From M3007 sp038249605 (GTDB lineage Bacteria > Bacteroidota > Bacteroidia > Chitinophagales > Saprospiraceae), in NCBI GenBank assembly GCA_038249605.1, contig JBBSDH010000019.1, positions 1 to 31,274 on the forward strand: a stretch of 31,274 nucleotides of DNA. Reading direction: 5' to 3'. A program made the translations under genes and the position numbers. Below are positions 23,763-30,834 of this stretch, piece by piece. Under the pieces are notes generated by a model. It was given only the letters and a program-made list of their open reading frames with translations. It was not told the DNA's origin and ran no database searches. How positions within the stretch are numbered: position 1 is the first letter of the stretch; every line of letters starts with the position of its first letter.

Positions 23763-24029
23763 TTATCGTTTGTTACCGGCATGACCACGGTAGTTGCGCG
23801 TTGGAGCGAACTCTCCGAGTTTATGACCGACCATATTTTCAGTAACGAATACGGGGACAAAGGTTTTGCCATTGTGCACGGCGATGGTTTCACCCACCAT
23901 ATCGGGGATAATCATCGAAGCGCGGCTCCACGTTTTGATCACCTGCTTTTTGTTGCTTTGTTTGGCCTTGGCCACTTTTACCGTCAGTGTATGATGGACG
24001 TAAGGGCCTTTTTTAAGCGAACGAGGCAT
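23763..24029 (-). CDS. rpsS: 30S ribosomal protein S19
   Basis: This 88-residue head protein contacts S13 and the tRNA. It is recognised by MPRSLKKGPYVHHTL, IKTWSRASMIIPDMVGETIAV and HNGKTFVPVFVTENMVGHKLG. It sits between rplB and rplV. Confidence 0.98.
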   Translation of the reverse strand: MPRSLKKGPYVHHTLTVKVAKAKQSNKKQVIKTWSRASMIIPDMVGETIAVHNGKTFVPVFVTENMVGHKLGEFAPTRNYRGHAGNKR

Positions 24030-24054
24030 ATCTCAGTTGTTTTGAGCTTTGTGA

Positions 24055-24882
24055 TTAGCCTTTCTTGCGGCTGATGATGAGTGCATTCGAAGCCTTGGTA
24101 CGGCTGCGGGTTTTTTGGCCTTTGGCCTTGATGCCCGTACGTGAGCGCGGGTGTCCTCCCGAAGCGCGACCTTCACCGCCACCCATCGGGTGATCGACAG
24201 GGTTCATAACAACGGGGCGGGTACGCGGGGTCCAGCCCTTCCAGCGCATGCGTCCTGCTTTACCCATGATCTCGAGGCTGTGGTCGGGGTTACCGACGAT
24301 GCCGATCGTGGCTTTACAGGTGCTCAGCACGCGACGGGTTTCACCCGAAGGGAAACGGAGCACGGCGTAGCGGTCTTCACGACCCATCATCTGAGCGGAG
24401 GTGCCGGCGCTGCGCACCAGAACACCGCCCTGACCGGGGTGGATTTCCACGTTATGTAAAAATGAGCCAAGTGGTACTTCAGCCAGGAAAAGGCAGTTGC
24501 CAATTTCAGGAGCAGCACCTTTGCCGGAAACCACTTCCTGACCAACCACCAATTTCTGGGGAGCGATCATGTAGCGCTTTTCGCCGTCGGCGTATTGGAG
24601 CAGTGCAAGGTGAGCACTGCGGTTTGGATCGTACTGGATCGATACCACTGTAGCTTGTACACCGTCTTTGTCGCGTTTGAAGTCGACAATACGGTAACGG
24701 CGCTTGTGGCCGCCGCCGCGCTGGCGCATGGTACGGTGACCATCGCTGTTGCGACCGCCCGTTTTCCCGAAGGTAATGAGCAACGATTTCTCGGGCTTGG
24801 CGTTTTTGGTGAGCTCGTCTTTTTTGACGGCTACCCGGTGGCGAAGGCCCGGTGTGATCGGATTGAATGTTCTAACTGCCAT
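24055..24882 (-). CDS. rplB: 50S ribosomal protein L2
   Basis: This 275-residue protein is needed for subunit association and peptidyl transfer. It shows the N-terminal MAVRTFNPITPGLRH, GGGHKRRYRIVDFKRDK, and the conserved catalytic-region loop NPVDHPMGGGEGR with the invariant His, followed by GGHPRSRTGIKAKG. Its length is the family standard (about 273-277). Confidence 0.98.
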   Translation of the reverse strand: MAVRTFNPITPGLRHRVAVKKDELTKNAKPEKSLLITFGKTGGRNSDGHRTMRQRGGGHKRRYRIVDFKRDKDGVQATVVSIQYDPNRSAHLALLQYADGEKRYMIAPQKLVVGQEVVSGKGAAPEIGNCLFLAEVPLGSFLHNVEIHPGQGGVLVRSAGTSAQMMGREDRYAVLRFPSGETRRVLSTCKATIGIVGNPDHSLEIMGKAGRMRWKGWTPRTRPVVMNPVDHPMGGGEGRASGGHPRSRTGIKAKGQKTRSRTKASNALIISRKKG

Positions 24883-24918
24883 GTTAACTCAGTTGTAATA
24901 AAGGTCGTGAGTTATTTT

Positions 24919-25224
24919 TTATGCTTCTTCGCTGCTGCCGAAGAGATCGATTGTTTCACCAGGGGTGAGGGTTACGAAAGCCTTCTTGTAGGAAGATTTC
25001 GTTCCTTTTACAACCGCTGTTTTTGTGCTGCGCGATTTTGGTTTACCCGGCATTACGGCCGTATTTACATTTTCGACGCTAACGCTGAACATTTTTTCAA
25101 CAGCAGATTTGATTTCAATCTTGTTGGCGTCTTTGTTCACCACAAACACATAGGTTGTGCGTTTGTCGGCCAGTTTGGTAGCCTTTTCGGTGATGACCGG
25201 CTTGATAAGAATTTGTTTAGCCAT
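24919..25224 (-). CDS. rplW: 50S ribosomal protein L23
   Basis: This 101-residue exit-tunnel protein is the docking site for trigger factor and SRP. Motifs are ILIKPVITEKATKLADKRT, YVFVVNKDANKIEIKSAVE and VNTAVMPGKPKSRS. It is three bases after rplD, so the two are tightly coupled. Confidence 0.97.
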   Translation of the reverse strand: MAKQILIKPVITEKATKLADKRTTYVFVVNKDANKIEIKSAVEKMFSVSVENVNTAVMPGKPKSRSTKTAVVKGTKSSYKKAFVTLTPGETIDLFGSSEEA

Positions 25225-25227
25225 GAT

Positions 25228-25854
25228 TTACGCGCAAGTTTCTTTAATTTTTTCGATCGAACTCTCTGCGAGCACCAGGGTGCCGGCGTGCATGATCTGA
25301 TAAGTATTCAGATCGGTAGCCGGGGTAATGGATGCCTTTTCAATGTTGCGGCAAGAGAGATAGAGCATTTGGTCGTATTGACCGAGTACCGTAAGCGACC
25401 GATGATCGGCTACTTTCAGTGCCTGAAGGATGTTGAGAAATTCATTCGTTTTGGGCGTTTCCATGCGGAAATCTTCCACAACGATGATTTTACCGGCCGT
25501 TGCTTTTGCCGACAGCGCGCTGCGGCGGGCAAGGCGGCGAACCTTGGCGTTTACTTGAATGTCGTAGCTGCGCGGGCGTGGACCGAATACACGGCCACCG
25601 CCACGGTACAACGGGTTGTTGATGTCGCCTTTACGCGAGCCGCCCGTGCCTTTTTGCTTATGCAGTTTACGCGTCGAGCCGCTCATTTCGCTGCGCTCCT
25701 TCGACTTGTGGGTGCCTTGGCGCTGGGCGTTGAGGTAGCGTTTTACATCGAGCCAAACGCTGTGCTCATGGGGTTCGATGCCGAACACCTCTTCAGGAAG
25801 TTCGATCGTACGACCGGTAGCTTCGCCTTTGATGTTGTATACTGTGAGTTCCAT
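25228..25854 (-). CDS. rplD: 50S ribosomal protein L4
   Basis: This 208-residue protein has an extended loop forming part of the exit-tunnel constriction: KLHKQKGTGGSRKGDIN and GGGRVFGPRPRSYDIQVN. The C-terminal globular part shows VVEDFRMETPKTNEFLNIL. In E. coli L4 represses its own operon; no equivalent leader was recognised here. It lies between rplC and rplW. Confidence 0.97.
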   Translation of the reverse strand: MELTVYNIKGEATGRTIELPEEVFGIEPHEHSVWLDVKRYLNAQRQGTHKSKERSEMSGSTRKLHKQKGTGGSRKGDINNPLYRGGGRVFGPRPRSYDIQVNAKVRRLARRSALSAKATAGKIIVVEDFRMETPKTNEFLNILQALKVADHRSLTVLGQYDQMLYLSCRNIEKASITPATDLNTYQIMHAGTLVLAESSIEKIKETCA

Positions 25855-25904
25855 TGCTTGATGCTTGATCTTGATGCCTTCGTGGTAAAACGTTGGGATC
25901 TAGT

Positions 25905-26525
25905 TTACTTCTCAATGATAACATAAGCGCCTTTGTGGCCTGGAACAGCACCCTTGATGAGGATGATGTTTTGATCCGGGAACACTTTAAGAACCTTAAG
26001 ATGACGTACTTTTTGTTGAACGTTGCCCATGTGTCCGCCCATACGCATGCCTTTCATTACTTTGGCGGCGAAGGACGAGTTACCGAGCGAGCCGGGGGCG
26101 CGCAAACGGTTGTGCTGACCGTGGGTTTGTTGCATTACACCACCGAAACCGTGGCGCTTCACAACGCCTTGGAAACCTTTACCTTTGGTTGTGCCTACTA
26201 CGGTTACTTTGTCGCCTTCCTGGAATACATCCGATACGCTTACAATTTCGCCGAGGCTCTTCTCGAGGTTCATATCGCGGAACTCAAGCACTTTATGCTT
26301 GGGCGCCGTGCCGGCTTTTTCAAAGTGACCCTTCAGGGCCGCCGGGGTGTTTTTTTCTTTGCGCTCGCCATAAGCGAGTTGCAGAGCGTTGTAGCCATCG
26401 GTTTTGTCATTGAAAACCTGTGTGACTACACAAGGGCCAGCTTCGATGATCGTACATGCAACGTTTTTGCCGTTGCTGTCGTAGATGCTGGTCATTCCGA
26501 TTTTTTTACCAATCAGACCGTTCAC
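25905..26525 (-). CDS. rplC: 50S ribosomal protein L3
   Basis: This 206-residue protein helps initiate 50S assembly. It begins MNGLIGKKIGMTSIYDSNG and has the glutamine-methylation region and core GKGFQGVVKRHGFGG, QTHGQHNRLRAPGSLG and KGMRMGGHMGN. The N-terminal spacing and length match the family (about 205-210). An unusually long 185-bp gap precedes it. Confidence 0.98.
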   Translation of the reverse strand: MNGLIGKKIGMTSIYDSNGKNVACTIIEAGPCVVTQVFNDKTDGYNALQLAYGERKEKNTPAALKGHFEKAGTAPKHKVLEFRDMNLEKSLGEIVSVSDVFQEGDKVTVVGTTKGKGFQGVVKRHGFGGVMQQTHGQHNRLRAPGSLGNSSFAAKVMKGMRMGGHMGNVQQKVRHLKVLKVFPDQNIILIKGAVPGHKGAYVIIEK

Positions 26526-26710
26526 TAGGTATGTATTTTATGTTTGAACGATTGCTTGTGAGTTGCCAACTTAGCTTTCAAAACGGCGGAAAATGAAAAA
26601 GCGATTTTCCGTTTACCGGGAAACGCTTCCGAATGAAACAGTTATCCTGAATGGCAGGACACTTTATCGCAATCGTCAACAACCGTCTTGAAGAAGAAAA
26701 ATACGTGCGC
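26526..26710 (-). other. 185-bp gap between rpsJ and rplC
   Basis: No ORF of note is present. It contains an 8-bp hairpin (CGGAAAAT 26587-26594 / ATTTTCCG 26604-26611). No TAnnTTTG element was found; the nearest is a degenerate TAAGTTGG at 26567-26574 on the minus strand. The gap is long for this operon and may hold a leader or processing site. Confidence 0.5.
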
Positions 26711-27019
26711 TTAGGTGAGCTTAACCTGAATATCCACGCCGCTCGGAAGTTCCAATTTGGAGAGAGCGTCCACCGTCTTTTGAGTTGGTGTGTAAATTTC
26801 AATTAAGCGCTTGTGAGTGCGCAACTGGAACTGCTCCCGAGATTTCTTATTTACGTGCGGCGAGCGCAGCACGGTAAAGATTTCTTTCTCAGTCGGCAGC
26901 GGAATCGGCCCAGTTACTACTGCCCCACTCGCCCGTACCGTTTTCACGATCTTCTCGGTAGACTTGTCCACCAAGTTGTAGTCGTAAGACCGGAGTTTGA
27001 TGCGAATTTTTTGATTCAT
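26711..27019 (-). CDS. rpsJ: 30S ribosomal protein S10
   Basis: This 102-residue head protein of the 30S is also NusE, the antitermination partner of NusB. Motifs are IKLRSYDYNLVDKSTEKIV, GAVVTGPIPLPTEKEIFTVL and KKSREQFQLRTHKRLIEIY. It is the first gene of the S10-spc-alpha operon here. Its own consensus promoter is ~100 bp upstream, and neither fusA nor rpsG lies directly upstream. Confidence 0.98.
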   Translation of the reverse strand: MNQKIRIKLRSYDYNLVDKSTEKIVKTVRASGAVVTGPIPLPTEKEIFTVLRSPHVNKKSREQFQLRTHKRLIEIYTPTQKTVDALSKLELPSGVDIQVKLT

Positions 27020-27110
27020 TACCCGAAAGAATTAAAAGTTGTGTTTGGCTTCCTCCGAAATGCAACCCACCAAATTTCTTTCCGTGGGTGCCTTCCTTCA
27101 AAAGCGAGCG

Positions 27111-27142
27111 CAAAGGTAACTACAGAAAAACCAATTTTCCAA
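27111..27142 (-). promoter_or_regulatory. Promoter of the S10-spc-alpha operon
   Basis: On the minus strand TTG (27140-27142) is followed, 21 bp later, by TACCTTTG (27111-27118), a match to Bacteroidota TTG-N17-23-TAnnTTTG. The predicted start is near 27104, giving a leader of about 85 nt before rpsJ. Confidence 0.7.
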
Positions 27143-27171
27143 GAAGGTGTAAAAATAATTTGAAAAAAGTT

Positions 27172-27468
27172 TCAATGCAGGTTGCAACAGGCGTGGTATC
27201 CTTGGGCACAGGTCGCAAAACAACCTTTTGAGCGGTTATTGGTGATAAAATTCACTTTGCAATCCGATGCTCCTTCGCCGCCGGAGGCACAAGGTTGGCT
27301 GTTTTCCGTATCGGGTGCGCAAAAACAACCGAGGGCCTGCAACCCTTCGCCCGAATCGATGGAACTGAGGTTCGGGTATGTATTGCGTTTGCGTATGCAA
27401 GATACCCATAAATTGAAAGAAATCAAAAGGCGCGTGCCCGGGCTGGTGTTGTCCCGGGGCACGCGCAA
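27172..27468 (-). CDS. Small Cys-rich ORF of uncertain reality
   Basis: This open frame of up to 98 codons has a TTG start inside the terminator hairpin of the previous gene, and no ATG in frame. The useful part is the last ~58 residues, which carry eight Cys in a pattern like the tandem secreted proteins upstream: GCFCAPDTENSQPC, DCKVNF, GCFATCAQGYHACC. No signal peptide is visible. It could be a decayed or 5'-truncated member of a secreted Cys-rich family, or chance. There is no promoter of its own. I do not recognise it. Confidence 0.35.
   Translation of the reverse strand: MRVPRDNTSPGTRLLISFNLWVSCIRKRNTYPNLSSIDSGEGLQALGCFCAPDTENSQPCASGGEGASDCKVNFITNNRSKGCFATCAQGYHACCNLH
27430..27466 (-). 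terminator. Intrinsic terminator after the third Cys-rich gene
   Basis: The GC-rich arms 27430-27442 and 27453-27466 form a 13-bp stem with one bulged G. On the minus strand they are followed by TTTT. It lies 21 bp past the stop of the third Cys-rich gene and should end the accessory operon. Confidence 0.8.
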
Positions 27469-27486
27469 GGAAAGGGTAAGGCGGGA

Positions 27487-27969
27487 TCAGGGCAACAGAA
27501 CAGAGCTGCCACGGGAAAGTATCCAGTTGTTGATCAGTTGTTTTTCGTTGGCTGGAAGTTGTCGGGAAGCGCTTTCAAGTTGTTCGCTGGTGCCGTAATA
27601 AAGATCAACATTGCCTGCTTTGTTGGCATTGATCAGCACATACAGGTTCTTTGCAATAAACGCAGCTTGTGGCGAGGTAAAAGAGCCGGTTTCGATGAAA
27701 CGGGCCATACCGAGGGCGCCGTCTTCGTTCACGGCAGGCATACTCGACACACCACAGCCGCATCTGTTGGAATAAAACGCGCATTCGCAATAAGGGGTGT
27801 TGGGTTTACAACATTTGCCAGACTTGCAACCGCCTGCAATGAGTGTAGAACCACATTCGCAAGATGCGCAATTGTTGTTCTCCTGAGCCAAACCTGCAAC
27901 CGACTGGAGCAGACATGCGAGGAACAGGGCAGATGCGAACAGCACCTGCATTGGGTTTTTGTTTTTCAT
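27487..27969 (-). CDS. Secreted Cys-rich protein, paralog C
   Basis: This 160-residue protein has a clear signal peptide (LFASALFLACLLQSVAGLA, mature start Q-E-N). The first ~48 mature residues hold ten Cys: C-x2-C-x-C-x8-C-x4-C-C-x-P-x2-P-x-C-x-C-x6-C-x-C. A helical C-terminal region of about 85 residues follows (GSFTSPQAAFIAKNLYVL), ending LPANEKQLINNWILSRGS. The last gene of the TlpA-linked set, it is separated from paralog B by 130 bp containing a 7-bp hairpin (28068-28074/28088-28094). I do not recognise the family. Metal-binding (CxC and CC are metallothionein-like) or disulfide-stabilised roles are both possible. Confidence 0.85.
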   Translation of the reverse strand: MKNKNPMQVLFASALFLACLLQSVAGLAQENNNCASCECGSTLIAGGCKSGKCCKPNTPYCECAFYSNRCGCGVSSMPAVNEDGALGMARFIETGSFTSPQAAFIAKNLYVLINANKAGNVDLYYGTSEQLESASRQLPANEKQLINNWILSRGSSVLLP

Positions 27970-28099
27970 AATTGGAACTAATTAATGGTGTATAAGCCTA
28001 CTCATGCGCTTTTCGGCTTCCGCGCCCGTACTCTGGTTTGGGGATGGGAATTTTTCCGGGTAACTTTCCACGATTCATCGGCAGGTTATCGTGGGCTTT

Positions 28100-28591
28100 T
28101 CAGTGAACTGTAATGCTTTGTCCACCCCGGGAAACAAGCCATTGGTTTACCGCCTGTTTTTCATCGGTTGGAAGTTCCAAGAGAAATTGATTCACCCGAT
28201 CACCAATGGTGAAAACCAAATCGCTCTGATTTGCAGCATTGGCAAGCAGCATTTCGTCTATACCACCGGCTGCATTTTGGGCAGGGTTAGAGTCAAACGC
28301 TCCGCCTCGCAGATAGAGGGCAAAATCGCGGATGTTTTGTTCGTGCAATTCAGGCATGTATGCTACTCCTCCTGTACAAGTACATCTCGCAGAAAAATTA
28401 CCACATACGCATGCCGGAACTGAAGGTTTGCAACATTTGACATTACATGCTCCAAAGAATATGCCATCGGGACAGCCGCAACTGGTACAATCGTTGGCTT
28501 GCTGGGCGCTGACTTTTATCCCACCAAACAAAAGCATCAGAAAAGATGCTGTAAGGGATAAACTTTTGAAAAAATGATAAAAAGTAGCCAT
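28100..28591 (-). CDS. Secreted Cys-rich protein, paralog B
   Basis: This protein is 163 residues; the start at MATFYHFFKSLSL is chosen because it precedes a signal peptide (LTASFLMLLFGGIKVSAQ). Longer frames upstream run into paralog A. It has the same ten-Cys pattern as paralog C (DCTSCGC, CNVKCCKPSVPACVC, ARCTC) with a three-residue gap before the CC pair. The C-terminal domain ends ELPTDEKQAVNQWLVSRGG. It is 19 bp after paralog A, so it is surely in the same transcript. No enzymatic motif was seen. Confidence 0.87.
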   Translation of the reverse strand: MATFYHFFKSLSLTASFLMLLFGGIKVSAQQANDCTSCGCPDGIFFGACNVKCCKPSVPACVCGNFSARCTCTGGVAYMPELHEQNIRDFALYLRGGAFDSNPAQNAAGGIDEMLLANAANQSDLVFTIGDRVNQFLLELPTDEKQAVNQWLVSRGGQSITVH

Positions 28592-28610
28592 TGGATGGTT
28601 CTGTTGAAGG

Positions 28611-29099
28611 TTAAGGAATCGTGGTTTCGCTCCCGGCTGATCGTATCCACACATTAATAAGCTGTTTTTCATTGGCCGGAAGTTCGCGCCCAATGGTCTC
28701 AATGCGACTCGCGATGTTGTGATACGCTTCAGCGTCGCCCGTTTGATGGATTTTGATCACTTCTACTAGGTTGGAAGCCAGATTGGAGGCTGTAGGAGAG
28801 GTAAATACACCTGACCGTAGATAACCTGTTAGAGCAAGTACGTTGTCGGTATGTAGGGCCGGTGGGCTACTGGAATAACCCGTCGAACAAGCGCATTGAT
28901 TGGAAAACCAACCACAATTGCAGTCAGGAACTTTGGGTAAACAGCATCTGATCATGCAATCTTCAGTAAAAACGCTGCTCTGACAAGTACAGACCGAGCA
29001 ACTGTTTTGTTCCTGAGCAACCGCAGTGGGCGAGGTGAAGAGGGCAATGGAGAAGGCGCCTAGCCAAAGGCATTGGCTCAAAAATGTTTTTGTTTTCAT
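28611..29099 (-). CDS. Secreted Cys-rich protein, paralog A
   Basis: This protein is 162 residues, starting at MKTKTFLSQCLWLG (29099); the 17 residues upstream in frame overlap the end of the thioredoxin gene. The signal peptide ends TAVAQ, so the mature protein starts with Q-E-Q. The ten Cys are conserved (SCSVCTC, CMIRCCLPKVPDCNC, QCAC). The helical C-terminal domain (LRSGVFTSPTASNLASNL) ends ELPANEKQLINVWIRS. It lies 25 bp after the TlpA-like gene, the closest neighbour of the oxidoreductase and presumably one of its clients. Confidence 0.87.
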   Translation of the reverse strand: MKTKTFLSQCLWLGAFSIALFTSPTAVAQEQNSCSVCTCQSSVFTEDCMIRCCLPKVPDCNCGWFSNQCACSTGYSSSPPALHTDNVLALTGYLRSGVFTSPTASNLASNLVEVIKIHQTGDAEAYHNIASRIETIGRELPANEKQLINVWIRSAGSETTIP

Positions 29100-29124
29100 A
29101 GTAAAAGTTAGGTTGTTGAGTGGG

Positions 29125-30321
29125 TCATCGACCCAGATAGTTTTGTACAAAATCGGTGAGCATAGGGCCTCTTAAATTTTTGGCCACGATGTTCATGTTT
29201 TCATCAACAATGTATATGGTAGGGATGGCAGTGAAATCGTACAATGCATACACCCCACCTTCGGTATCGAGTACATTGAGCCAGCGTCCATACCCATGTT
29301 TTTCCATGGCTTTGTGCCATATTTCATTGTTTTTATCAACAGAAACCGCGAATACTTCCAATCCTTTGCCCGACCATTTTTCATGTAATGGTTTAATGGT
29401 GGTTTTGCTTTCCATAATACACGGCCCACACCAGGATGCCCAAAAGTCTATGATGGTAAGGCGTTTTTTCACGTCTGACAACTGTAAAGAATCACCTTTT
29501 AGAGAAGGCAGTAAAATGTCAGGCGCTTTGGACCCGATGGATAAAATGCCCCTTTCCTTATCCAATTTATTACGTATATGGTTTATATACTGGATATTAG
29601 GGTCAATTTTTTCAAACCTTACCAATTGTTCATCCCAATAATCTGCATTGGGTAGGTAGTAACCCATGTGTACGGACCGTAAAATTGTCAGTGCTCCAAG
29701 AATATGGGGCGAATTTGCAGCCAGGATCCTTATGCTGTCGAAAGTCGACATTAACCCTTTGAAGAGCTCTGGTTGTTTTTTTGCATAATATTCTATGGCA
29801 GCTGCTGTATCAACCAACCTTGCGATTTCCTCAGCTTCGGCCAAAATACTATTGAATGAATGGTAAACCGGCTTCAATACATCCAGACCCTGTTGAATCA
29901 AGGCATTGTCGGGGCTTGGGGACTGAAAGCGGAACGAAAGGAGTAAACTGTCTGACAGTCCTGTAATCATGATGTTTTCCACGGGTTGTGATACCGTCAA
30001 ATTGAGGTAATTTGAATTGGGGCCTTGCGTTATATACCATCCATTGGTTTTACCCATTGGCGGAATGCTCAACCTGTAAATACCCTTTGGGTAATCCTTT
30101 GAACCCAATTTGAAGCTTCCGTTAGGGTGAACTTCAGCAGAATCAATGATGCATATCGAATTACCCTGAGAAATATCTTCGTATTTTGGAAAGTAGAACA
30201 AATACACCATGTTCCGCCATTCCGCATGCGGCGTGATGTTTCCCTCAATGGTAACTTGTGCTGAAACAACCCGAAGGCTGCCAACAATCAAAAAAAGCGT
30301 GAGTATTGGTAGTTTCAACAT
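29125..30321 (-). CDS. TlpA/ResA-like periplasmic thioredoxin-family protein with DUF4369-like N-terminal domain
   Basis: This 398-residue protein has a signal peptide of ~21 residues (LPILTLFLIVGSLRVVSA). Residues ~23-120 resemble the DUF4369 beta domain found in front of many Bacteroidota thioredoxins (VTIEGNITPHAEWRN, GSFKLGSKDYPKGIYRL), and a helical linker follows. The C-terminal thioredoxin/AhpC-TSA domain (~250-398) has the active site W297-C-G-P-C301 and the cis-Pro loop AIPTIYIVD. It probably reduces or isomerises disulfides in secreted proteins; the three Cys-rich genes downstream are obvious candidate substrates. It is the first intact gene of this operon. The direction of the redox reaction cannot be told from sequence. 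Confidence 0.9.
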   Translation of the reverse strand: MLKLPILTLFLIVGSLRVVSAQVTIEGNITPHAEWRNMVYLFYFPKYEDISQGNSICIIDSAEVHPNGSFKLGSKDYPKGIYRLSIPPMGKTNGWYITQGPNSNYLNLTVSQPVENIMITGLSDSLLLSFRFQSPSPDNALIQQGLDVLKPVYHSFNSILAEAEEIARLVDTAAAIEYYAKKQPELFKGLMSTFDSIRILAANSPHILGALTILRSVHMGYYLPNADYWDEQLVRFEKIDPNIQYINHIRNKLDKERGILSIGSKAPDILLPSLKGDSLQLSDVKKRLTIIDFWASWCGPCIMESKTTIKPLHEKWSGKGLEVFAVSVDKNNEIWHKAMEKHGYGRWLNVLDTEGGVYALYDFTAIPTIYIVDENMNIVAKNLRGPMLTDFVQNYLGR

Positions 30322-30361
30322 AAAACGGAGGTTTTGAAGTGAAGATTAGAGCGTTTTGAGC

Positions 30362-30402
30362 AAAAATTGCCGGCCACGGCATAGCAAGACGCAGCCGGCG
30401 CA
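30362..30402 (-). terminator. Terminator-like hairpin after the decayed paralog
   Basis: GCCGGC arms (30369-30374 / 30394-30399), with TTG/CAA flanks pairing across a bulge, are followed on the minus strand by TTTTT (30362-30366). It lies just past the stop of the decayed paralog and upstream of the thioredoxin gene. Confidence 0.6.
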
Positions 30403-30406
30403 AGGG

Positions 30407-30684
30407 TCAGGGTATGGTGTTCGGACTGCCGCCACGGGCAACAATCCACTGGTTGGCCAACTGTTGGCTGCTGTAAGTTGGCGGGTGTTTGTTTCCATGC
30501 TTTCATTAAAAAAGTTGTTTTCATAGCTTTTAATAAAGATGGCGAACAAAAGCGCCAGCGGCCAGCTAACAGGTACAAAGGTTCGCCTTTGAAATACCCC
30601 CGGCAAGGACACTTTTGCATTTCCCGGACAGGGCAAATAAGGCCTTTTAGGATTTGCACAACACTGAAATTCAACCCCCGACAT
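30407..30684 (-). pseudogene. Decayed fourth Cys-rich paralog
   Basis: Minus-strand fragments in different frames match the intact paralogs in order. One is a Cys-motif relic, FQCCANPKRPYLPC, where the intact genes read CC-K-P-N-T-P-Y-C-E-C. Next is a stretch ending SMETNTRQLTAANS, comparable to ESASRQLPANEK. In a shifted frame comes SSQQLANQWIVARGGS followed by NTIP and TGA, aligned to NEKQLINNWILSRGS and to the TTIP end of paralog A. The signal peptide is missing and at least one frameshift is present. The C-terminal relic is clear; the Cys-motif relic is weaker. Confidence 0.6.
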
Positions 30685-30752
30685 TTTTACCCAATTTTGT
30701 AAAATATTGATTTTCAATGTTTTAATTAAGATACAAAAAATATTTATAAAAA

Positions 30753-30807
30753 AATGTACCCTACAATTTGTTTTAAACAACAAAATGTTTATTTTTGTAG
30801 GGACATT
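30753..30807 (+). promoter_or_regulatory. Consensus promoter bracketed by an inverted repeat (putative operator)
   Basis: The -33 TTTG is at 30767-30770 and the -7 TATTTTTG at 30790-30797, with 19-bp spacing, a perfect Bacteroidota match. The start is predicted near 30804, about 30 nt before the ATG at 30835. Arms AATGTACCCTACAA (30753-30766) and TTGTAGGGACATT (30795-30807) form an inverted repeat, one base inserted, that abuts the -33 and covers the end of -7 and the start site. A perfect 13-bp palindrome TTGTTTTAAACAA (30768-30780) sits between them. Confidence 0.7.
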
Positions 30808-30834
30808 TAAAACAATACAGCAAATCATTACCTT

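Noticed and set aside
24595..25926. 443-codon plus-strand open frame
   Set aside because: It lies antisense to rplB, rplW and rplD, has no domain sense, and arises from the codon bias of the real genes.
27182..27598. 138-codon plus-strand frame
   Set aside because: Antisense to the Cys-rich ORF and paralog C and crosses the terminator stem; no domain.
27172..30684. Lanthipeptide or other RiPP cluster
   Set aside because: The Cys-rich proteins have Sec signal peptides, not leader peptides, and no modifying enzyme or C39 transporter gene is present in the window.
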